Shown: positions 55,650 through 64,000 of the stretch, piece by piece
How the letters are laid out: every line of letters starts with the position of its first letter
How positions within the stretch are numbered: the stretch's first letter is position 1
Origin: Hymenopus coronatus
Taxonomy: Eukaryota; Arthropoda; Insecta; Mantodea; Hymenopodidae
DNA length: 64,000 nt
Direction: 5' to 3'
Assembly: GCA_030762935.1 (NCBI GenBank)
Contig: CM060900.1
Coordinates: 401,563,632-401,627,631, forward strand
The notes under the pieces: generated by a model
Database searches by the model: none
What the model was told of the DNA's origin: nothing
Seen by the model: the letters and a program-made list of their open reading frames with translations, nothing else
Program-made: the position numbers and the translations under genes

Positions 55650-57605
55650 CAAATTAAACGAATATATAAAGGTAGTATAAAATAGGTTATGGCGACCGTA
55701 TCACATGTTTCATAAAAACATTTCTAACAAATTCACTGCCCTCGTCACTGTGTGAATGGGCTATACCTTATCTAATACTGACTTTACAAGATGCTTGGTT
55801 GTGTTTCCCTTAAAATATATGATGACAGAAAAGAGTCGGCTATGTTACGATTGAAATAATCAACATTACTTTTATGTTAAATTTTTCGTTTACTTGCAGC
55901 TTGTAAGTTTTTCTATGCCTGATAGTATGAAAATTTATTCATTTTTTTACATCATGTTAGATTTATATATTGTACACGTGTTAATTCGGAATCAAAGGAA
56001 GCTTTTTTACTGTTTCCGATATGATACGAAGGAAAAGCTTTAGAACTCCATGAAATTTGAAAGAATCCTGCTTAAATGTGGAGTATAGGAATCAATTGCT
56101 TCGGGTTTTTAATTTTGTCGACAAAAGACTGCCACAGCCGTGTACGTCTCGCTTATCGATTTATCTGTTTATAGACACAAAATTAGGGAGAGCTAAACTT
56201 TATGTCCACGCCACGTTGACGGGAAACAGTAACCCCTTTCAGAAAGTCATTCCGTGGCGCGTTTCATACAGACATGATAACTGCTCAACTATACTCAACA
56301 AGCACCTATGTTTTAATTTTCATTCCAACTTCATTTACGCTAAAAAGTGTACTTCACAGAACTTTTATATCCTCATAAAAACCTGACATGTTGCAATCAC
56401 ATGGACTTGTGCACTCAATTGTCTAATATTCACATCAAAGTTTTTGCTTCTGTACATTTATTGTTAATTGAGATATAGAGAAGAGACCCGGCATTTCGAG
56501 CTGGTCTTAAGAAAATTAAAATGTTTCATAAAACTAGAATAAAATCTCGTTTTATACATTGTCCGCATGTACGTTTTACACACTTCCAAATGTGTCACAT
56601 TTTGAACTTTCTTTCAATGTTCCGTGTACAATACAGGTAAAAAATGCCCAGGTTTTCGTTCACAATGCTCAGAAATAATCTTGGTCTATTTCTATCACAG
56701 ACTGACAGATACTGTTAGGTTTGGAGGAGTACGCTTGCTCTTTCTTTGGCGACCCTTTACTAATTGGGACCACGTTACAGTGCATACCATACTTTCAGAA
56801 AAAATACTATATTTGTACAGTAATCCCTACTCAGCGACAGTTATCATTAAAATATGCATAAGATATACGTATACATTTTACAGCAGTAACAGACTGGCCG
56901 TTATTGTAGATGGTAACTGTACATACTGTTCTGTAGTGAGCCCAACCATATCACGTTAATTTTAAGGTGGTTTACCTTCCCATTTGTAAGTCCCTCAAAT
57001 GGGAAAATGTCTTTAAAGTGTAACTTATGTTTTTGCATTTTGAAAATGTCTGCCCATGTATGTATACATGGCACAAATATGCAATATATTGTTTATTTAT
57101 TTTAACCATTATTATGCTCATTAAACATTTATTCAAGATTTACCCATCGATATAGTAATATTTCCATATAATCCGAGCTTTTGTAGTTCGAGGTAGTCTG
57201 AGCCCCCAGTTAGTTCAAATTACCGGGGATCTACCGTGTTTTCCTTTACGCATTTCGTTGCAGGTAATAAACTAAAGCGATAGTGACAATTTTAAGTAGT
57301 GGAACGCTACATCTCTTTGGAATTTTATTTCCTATATCTACATGGTCACAATACAAAACTAATATTTATTAGCTGTATCCTTTATATCACCGTAGTTTAA
57401 ACCTTGCAAGTAATTTCAATGCAAGGGAGAATAATACAGTCTACTTCAGCATTACCTTAAACATCTTTAACTTCTCTGAAAAAAAAAATTAGGCACTTCA
57501 CTAATTGAAATTGCATTAAAAAGGCTAGGTAGGCGTATATAGGGTTCAATATTTTATACATAACCATAATCAGGAAGATTCGCTGGAATTGGTTTTATCA
57601 CAAAG
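55650..57605. other. no gene seen
   Basis: AT-rich. Frames of about 110 codons at 56057-56386 and 56624-56959 have no recognisable domain, stop-rich surroundings and no coding-like bias that I can see. Confidence 0.4.
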
Positions 57606-57611
57606 AGAACT

Positions 57612-58065
57612 AAGAAATACTGCTCCATGGTAACGCGAGAGGCTCGTATTCGAGAAGTTCCGGGATCGAATTCCATTGAGCCGGCCACTGTGATCTTGAA
57701 TATCTTAAGTGGTTTCCCTTATGATTTTTTTCCTTTCCTCATTTCCTGCCATTTCATTTGTGTATCATGTTTTAGGATCGAGTGACGAAGCGAGTGACGT
57801 GATTGACGGTGGAGTTTGATTTTGGAACTATCAGCTCTGGCGCTCGGGTAGATACTGACCCTGAGAGACCTCTCCATGGAAAGGGTTTAGAGTTGTGGGG
57901 GGTTCCACCGGCGTCAAGATATAATATCTAGAGATGTTAGGGACTGCGCCTGTTCCCGAATTTGCCGCCCCGGAGCAGGGCGCCTCTATATCCTTAACTT
58001 CAGGTCTTCTTCCTGGAGGTTTCCAGAAACACAATAGACGGTTGTGTGCATAAGTGCAGAAATCT
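57612..58065 (+). mobile_element. SINE family D copy
   Basis: Head GTAACGCGAGAGGCTCGTAT, B box TCCGGGATCGAATTCC, and a tail shared with 40.8 kb: GGTTCCACCGGCGTCAAGA, ATCTAGAGATGTTAGGGAC and TTCCAGAAACACAATAG. It is about 450 bases long with no target-site duplication found. Confidence 0.75.
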
Positions 58066-58069
58066 CCTT

Positions 58070-58605
58070 TCGCTTGCTGATAAATGAAGTCATCGCAAAG
58101 AAAGAATGTAACCTTTAATTATTTCATGCTTCCTGGGTTTAAATTGATGATATTATCACCTCTATTGGGTAAAATTCAAAGTGAGACAAACAATTAATAC
58201 TTCAAGGTTGACATTGTCATATTTTATGGATTTCTGATGCCATACCAAATATTCTTTTCCCTCTATCCCCAAGTCAAATTGGCTTGTTTTAAAATAATTC
58301 TTCCCTCTATATATTTCCTTGTGTTAGCGTCATATATCTGCCTTAAAATAATTTTAAATAATATGATAAATTCATGGAAAGAAACACTGACTATTATTAA
58401 CACATTAGGTACCTAAAGTGTTCACTATTATCTTTTATACGTTTCTAGTTTCCGAGTACTGCACAGCTTCATAAAGTTACTTTGTTGTTTTGTACATTTG
58501 CTAACTATCATCATGACAGTTGCTATAGAAATCGTCCTGCAGCTGGATTTCTTAGAACCATATGCCTCACGCTGATTTCAGAATTCATTACATGTCTATG
58601 GATGA
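58070..58605. other. no gene seen
   Basis: AT-rich spacer between two long SINEs. Confidence 0.4.
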
Positions 58606-58609
58606 ATGA

Positions 58610-59098
58610 TCAGGGAACGGAAGAAACATCGGGCCCCTCGATCTAGTTGAACGTTGTGCCTTCCACTGCAGGAGGCTATAGGCCGCAAACAGGATGCCCG
58701 AGATGCGAAGAAGTCCCTAAGGCTTCCGAGCTTGCTGACTAGGACACCGGTGGGCTGATCAATGAAGAGTTCCCTCTGGAAGAAAATTGGGCAGAATTCG
58801 ACTGGCTGGTACAGAGAAAGCGGCCGTTGGCAGGGACGAGGAAATACTTCCAACGAGCAGGCATATTCGCTATCTGTCCGACACTGAACAGCCCCTAAGC
58901 CTACATGAAAGGGGAAACGAAATAATAGGTATTGAGGAAAAGTAAATTCATGGTGGAAGAGAAACCACTCAAGAAATTTGTCTTGACAACCAGCGAAAAT
59001 CTCGAAAACCAATGCCAAAGTAGGGGTCTCAGGGATCGAACCCAGGACCTCCCGAATATGAGCCTTGCAGTTACCGCAGAGCGATCTCGATTGGAATC
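58610..59098 (-). mobile_element. long SINE, family C/D head, minus strand
   Basis: On the minus strand: GATCGCTCTGCGGTAACTGC, then ATTCGGGAGGTCCTGGGTTC and CGATCCC, the same head as at 48.5 and 57.6 kb. GGTTTTCGAGATTTTCGC follows, then a body that differs from the others after about 150 bases. A 226-codon minus-strand frame crossing this element and the next one is an artefact. TCTATG occurs at both ends, too short to claim as a duplication. Confidence 0.65.
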
Positions 59099-59129
59099 TA
59101 TGTGAAGCACCCATGACTTTCTCTACCAT

Positions 59130-59317
59130 TAAAATTAGAAGGATTTCACGGCCGGTGTTAGAATCACTTATAGAAAACAGAACCGGGCTTGTAGGCCGTG
59201 GTCCACTGGGATTCTCCCCTCGTTTCGCAGACGTTTCGCCTGCGTCTGCGGCAGGCATCATCAGTGGCGTGTACATCTCCGTGGTCTCTCAGTAGCGAGT
59301 TTTGTTTTCTATAAGTG
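59130..59317 (-). mobile_element. 188-bp element with 12-bp target duplication, subterminal inverted repeats and hammerhead-like core
   Basis: TTTCTCTACCAT occurs exactly at 59118-59129 and 59318-59329, defining a 188-bp insertion. Inside, CACTTATAGAAAACA (from about 59164) and its inverted copy at the 59317 end could fold the transcript into a long hairpin. Between them, on the minus strand, is a hammerhead-ribozyme-like core. Penelope-like retroelements are known to carry hammerhead motifs and make variable-length duplications, so a truncated Penelope-like copy is my first guess. No GIY-YIG or reverse-transcriptase coding is present, so this is an inference. Confidence 0.6.
59231..59264 (-). 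ncRNA. hammerhead-ribozyme-like core
   Basis: On the minus strand: CTGATGA (59264-59258), one extra T, a 6-bp stem GCCTGC/GCAGGC (59256-59251 and 59243-59238) with a 7-base loop, then GAAAC (59237-59233) and GTC. CUGAUGA, stem II and GAAA are the invariant parts of hammerhead ribozymes. The additional T and the lack of an obvious stem III make self-cleavage uncertain. Minimal hammerheads with tiny stem III exist in retroelements. Confidence 0.4.
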
Positions 59318-60825
59318 TTTCTCTACCATCGTAATTTTTACATCTCTGAAACCATTTTGCAAATTTTCTATCCGCTTCAAGTTCATTGAGATGAACCATT
59401 GCAGGGAAATTTTCATTATACTAAACGTTGTAAGTATAAAGGGTCTATACGGGACTGAGAAGATAGTAAAATGTTTAAAGCGGATAGCTGTAGGCTGGCC
59501 TTGAAGTTCCATATTCATTCTATGACGTTGCAAGAAACAAAAGTGGCGAAAGAGCTTATAAGTATGACAGACATATTGAGAAATCCAAACCATTAATAAT
59601 GGTTATCTAGAAAATGGCTGATACCTAAAAATAGATTATATGAAGGAATTTGAGTTACAAAGAAATGTATACTTTATGTGTAGTAAGTTTTATATATATT
59701 TTAAGCTATACCAGTCACTCAAAAGTGTACGAAGTTTGTTTTGATTAAAATAGATCTCCCAGGCCATTCTCATAAAATGTTGTACATACGCTTTTACATC
59801 TTTATAAAATAAAATTTTCCATTTTTCATGTAAAAGTAGTTTGGCACTGGTGATTTTTTGAACATTCTCATTTCGCATATTTGTCAGAAATTGAACTCAA
59901 ATACCAAGCTTGGTATTATCCTGCGTTTTTTTTTTTTGGTTATGCTGTCCAGAGATACACACACATGCCCCTACAAGTTCTCAAAATATATATTTTGGGT
60001 AAAATCTCGTCATAGAATTTTAGAAGGAATACAATACTCTCTGCCACGTGGAAGAGCAATTAAAATACTTCTTTTGGAACCAGAGGTATTAAAACATGCA
60101 TTTCCGATGAAATATGGATACATAATTTGATTTCTTGGTAGAGAAATTAATAAACATAAAAAAATCTCTATTACCTAGAGTTGGTACATGTATGTGACAA
60201 AGAGAGATCCGTGGAATATTTCAGTGTATAGACTGTGGTACTAAGTGCCAACTGTTCCCATATTCTCTCTTCCGTTATTTTCCGATATTCCAATACGTGA
60301 TATTTTACAAGGTCAGGAGATTATCAAGAATAAAACAATTGCCTTCGTTCTGTGTTAAATGCACAGGATACAGAAGTGCCTCTACATTTTCATAAATCTA
60401 TAAGCTTCTGGTTAGTCTTAGAGGAAACTTTGCCCTTTCTACAGCTTCTCGAAACACTTACTTGTTGCTCCACTAAACATTAATTAATAGTTTATCTTTG
60501 AGCTCTGAAATGAATCAGGGTCATCTTTTAGACAGTTCTCTGCGCGAGTTGATCAGCACTCCGAAATTACTCACGTGAGCAAGAACACTCATAGTTCAAC
60601 CCTTGCGATAACGGAATGCCTCTTTGTCTGAATGTTAATTATATTCACGTATCCGATGAAATAGTATAATACGTTTATTTAATATTAATTATTTCTTAAT
60701 AACCGCATGTGTATATCACTACAGTACGAGGATTATTTCTGTTATTTCTTAACTGGTTTGTAATTTTCTTAACAAACTAATTTAACATGTATTCAATTCA
60801 AAATCTAAAGCAATAGATTACGCCT

Positions 60826-60849
60826 GCGGGCGTTAAACACTATAAAAAA
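60826..60849 (+). mobile_element. SINE family A 3' end fragment
   Basis: CTGCGGGCGTTAAACACTAT followed by an A-rich tail is the exact end of family A. Nothing of the head or body precedes it, so it is an extreme 5' truncation. Confidence 0.6.
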
Positions 60850-62908
60850 CAATAAATTAATGGAGAAAGTTAAGCTACTACTCCTCAACTTCTTAATGTT
60901 GAAAGTATGACTACGATGCAGCTCAGCTCTTAGAAGTATGAAGATTAACGTTCTTTAAATGCTAATCTAATCTTTGCTAGAAGCATTTGGCTACCATTCT
61001 AAACTTTATTTTTATTAGACTTTTTTATGCTTACAAGCCTCCTTTAGAGGTCTCCAAGTAATTAATGGGCAGAAAGTATACGTTATGATGCATATTACAA
61101 CTGCATGTAAATGTGCTTGTAAAGTATGATATAGCTTTTTATTGAGATTATGAGCGCAAATCGTGTCGAGGAAATTCAAAGTTCTCATTTTCATTATCAA
61201 CTTCATCACTTTGGAGCTACTGGACTAAATTACAGAAAAAAAAAATCGGGCTAAGATGCCCTTATACAGCTAACGTTTGGTTGCTGGAACTTCTGAGTGG
61301 ACTTCGAACTGAAGAGCTTGGTAGTTTGCTTGCTAGAAAGCATAACTTCATTCACTGTGATTGGAGTTAAAAAATATGAATAGAATGTTGCATAAAATGA
61401 AGATTAAAGTTTCATGTTTATGAAAAGTAGCATATAAAATTCATAAAACTATTACATACCCATGTTTGATTTCGTCTATGATATAGCAATTCCTAGCAGC
61501 TATCTAAATGAATGCTGGTCAAGCGCGTTCTAGTTTTGAATTAAAGAATCTTCATTCTTGAAAAGAGGCATCATCTTAAGATCATGAGAATATATATGTG
61601 AAAAACAGAGTCTATCCAAGTATCTGGAGTGTATATCAATGACTGCCTCTCCTTTTAAGCACAAATCTATTAGATATTTATGTTTGGATGTCAAGAGAAA
61701 CATGGTCGATATCCACAAGGAAGAAGAGGACATCGTAATTGATTTTTCAACTAACACAAAAGTTTAACATATAATACTGAATTAGTGTATATTTCAGCGA
61801 CTTCTGAGTCAAGTACTCTTAGTAGCCACTGCAAGGTAGACTCGATCTCGCCCTGTCTACCAAACCTAGACATACAAGTTGTGGGTGTAAAGTTCTGGAT
61901 GAAGTACTAAATCTTCTTTATTCGCAAATCACTAGTTTAGCGCAGGATCAAGTGCTAAATACACTATGTATCTGAACTCCATGGAAATTCAGTCATGGCT
62001 ATGCTGAGATTTTATTTGCCTAGACATGCTTTACTACTTAGAGTCACAATCCCTTTTTAATGAAAAATTCTTGGAATATCACACTCTTCAGAGATTTATC
62101 GCCTGATATTACTTTTGTTCTTCAGTCCATAAAGCAGTTTTATTGTGTAATACTCGGAACGGGATATTTAACGATATTATTGTGTAAATAAGCTGAATGA
62201 ATCATAAAGGGAGATTTACAACCGCGGTTTTCTCATTAAAAGATATAAGCCTTAAAAGTTTTACCGCTATGCTGTTTACAGCAAAATGACACCACTTGTC
62301 ACATAATATGCTGAATTATTCATTAAGCGTTATCATAAAATAAGTTATTAAATTTGCGGTATGGAGCAAAAATGACAAATTCGCGGAAATGTTACAAATA
62401 ACGTTAATACCAGAAAGTAGGAAAGGGATATTTCTGAAAGATATGTTTTAAACACGGTATACCTCTGGTAGCCTTCAGTATTTGGTAAAGGTATAAACTG
62501 TGATAGATATCTCCAACCTGATATGTATACTCTTATTAGTGTTGTTGTTGCTGTTGTTAATCTTGCTGAAATTCTACGTTTAGAGGTGTGGTTAAAAATC
62601 TATTAAACATTTTGCAAACAAATTTGAAATGCGTTGAAAAACGTTGTTAAAACATACCTTGGGTATAAATAATAACGGTTCAGCTTGCCATATGCAATGG
62701 TTCTTCTAAAACTCACAGGTTCACTGCATAAACGAATTTAATTTTGTGCAATTTCAAACTCTGAAATCCTTTGACAGGTATCCCTCAAGCAAGTGATAAA
62801 TCTTAGAGGAATTCCTTCTTGGAACGAAAGCTAAAATAGTATGATAAATAGTATTCAGTAATGAAAGATGTGATGTCAGATCATTAATGTTTTATTCTCC
62901 TGGTCTAC

Positions 62909-62947
62909 AGTCAGACAGACAGACAGACATGTATGCATGCATGCGCG

Positions 62948-62989
<42 letters not shown>
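62909..62989. repeat. compound microsatellite (CAGA)n(TGCA)n(CG)n(CA)n
   Basis: Four simple repeats join without spacers: CAGA units, ATGC units, a CG alternating run of about 14 bases and a CA run of about 32 bases. The CG/CA part is alternating purine-pyrimidine and could adopt Z-DNA. Confidence 0.95.
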
Positions 62990-62990
<1 letters not shown>

Positions 62991-63946
62991 TTCGAAACCT
63001 GTTAGTCGTCCACTAAAAGTTCTAAAACTTATTTAAGAGGTTCATCACATAGACTATACTTACAAAATAGATATTAAGATGTCTATGCCTATGGAGTTTC
63101 GTTTCTTTTGCGATTACCTTTATTCAGTTTCCGAACTTTTAATAATTATTATGTTTTGGACAAAAATTCTGTTTCAAAAACTGTATGTTCCCAGATGCGG
63201 ACTTAAGTCGTTACCAATAATATATCTTGTGTTTAATTCATTCTATTAGACGTTTAATAAAAATACGGTATTTAGTGGTCATCGGTGTTTATGAATTGTT
63301 ACAATGCAATTACGACATATTATTGTACATACATAAATTATTAAATTAAGCAATTTATTTCCTTTTTAAAAAATATATCGACTGATGCAAAAAAAAATTT
63401 TACCTGACAGTGACTAAGCAGATAATATATATACTTAACCATTACATTACGAACGAACAAATAAACGTTTAAGTTTAAACATTTATTTTTTCATCGTTTC
63501 GTTGAAACTTAAACAGATGCATTCTTGCTTTAGCTCCTTTCATTTCCCTGAGAATTCATGAAAGACATGGCTTGATAATTAAACACCAATAACAAAGTTA
63601 ATATCGTTTCCGTAATGCAGAAACCGATTCGTAGCGGCATCGGACAAAGAGCAGGCATTCTATTCTCAGGTGAACCTGTCCTTACCCATTAATCATGATT
63701 TCCCCATCCACCTGCTATTTAAAACACATATGTATTTCAAAACGATTTTCTACAAATCTACGAAAGATAGAATCGAAGCGCTTATGAAATGTACCAAAAT
63801 CCTCTAATTTATATAACATCTGTACCCTTACCATTCGGTATTTGCTGCAGGAGCAATCCCAGACGACTACCATATAGCCTCAGCTAAAAGCTTTATGGAA
63901 TAATATCAATTTAAAGTTACCAAGAATGAAATAAGGAGCATAACGA

Positions 63947-64000
63947 ATTGCCGGTCCCCGTGGCCGCGCTCGCTAAAGTGCATAGCTTTGGTGCCTTATG
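63947..64000 (+). mobile_element. possible start of a GC-rich SINE, cut by window end
   Basis: The composition turns abruptly GC-rich at TTGCCGGTCCCCGTGGCCGC, like the starts of other tRNA-headed repeats here. Only 54 bases are visible. Confidence 0.3.

Larger units (their letters stand above)
59330..63946. other. 4.6 kb without genes; small SINE tail and microsatellite inside
   Basis: AT-rich and mostly unique-looking. All frames are short. The features listed separately within it are the only recognised ones. Confidence 0.4.

Noticed and set aside
58596..59276. 226-codon minus-strand frame
   Set aside because: It spans a SINE and the hammerhead-like element, so it is a chance frame across two repeats.
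59820..59960. Fifth copy of repeat R1 (AAATACCAAGCTTGGTATTA)
   Set aside because: Only a short palindromic match to one R1 block; neighbouring blocks are absent.

Overview
The window reads as animal, most likely insect, nuclear DNA from a large and repeat-rich genome. It is AT-rich, has long stretches without genes, and carries many tRNA-derived SINEs, decayed DNA transposons, a non-LTR retrotransposon and an LTR retrotransposon. One multi-kilobase C2H2 zinc-finger exon with a eukaryotic splice acceptor is the only intact gene. There is no bacterial gene organisation, operon, rRNA or CRISPR. The retroelement types would fit a polyneopteran insect, but I cannot name the species from sequence alone. 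Layout: 1-1738 is the decayed gag and protease region of a Ty3/gypsy-like LTR retrotransposon on the minus strand, running off the left edge; about 1.5 kb of leader-like or LTR-like sequence lies upstream (1739-3260). The gene occupies 6.2-10.9 kb on the minus strand: poly(A) signal, a 1439-codon uninterrupted coding exon with 14 C2H2 fingers, two upstream AUGs and a splice acceptor. Its 5' exons must lie further right and were not found. From 11 kb to the right edge the DNA is intergenic or intronic and is built from mobile elements. At least four tRNA-headed SINE families are present. Family A has a GGCCGAGTGGTTA head and a tail reading GCGGGCGTTAAACACTA; family A-prime has the same head and another body; family B has a TGTAATGGTTACC-like head; families C/D are longer, with a head ending in a GTCCCGGGTTCGA-like B box. 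Seven copies keep recognisable target-site duplications. Other elements are a nearly full-length but dead CR1/L2-like LINE (29.95-34.03 kb), a piggyBac transposase pseudogene (45.8-47.3 kb, minus), a hAT-like transposase remnant (22.0-22.5 kb), two long-inverted-repeat foldback elements (16.2 and 19.8-20.2 kb), a short-TIR MITE lodged in a SINE (26.44 kb), LINE protein fragments at 25.1 and 38.0 kb, an unclassified dispersed repeat in four copies (18.5, 28.7, 44.1, 44.9 kb), and a 188-bp element with a 12-bp duplication and a hammerhead-ribozyme-like core (59.13-59.32 kb). Functionally, only the zinc-finger gene is expected to act for the host, probably as a nuclear DNA-binding regulator. The remainder is a layered record of transposition, with nested insertions that give relative ages. 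I found no multi-gene system. The observations most worth following are the hammerhead-like element, the start-stop upstream ORF abutting the zinc-finger start codon, and the nested MITE and SINE insertions.
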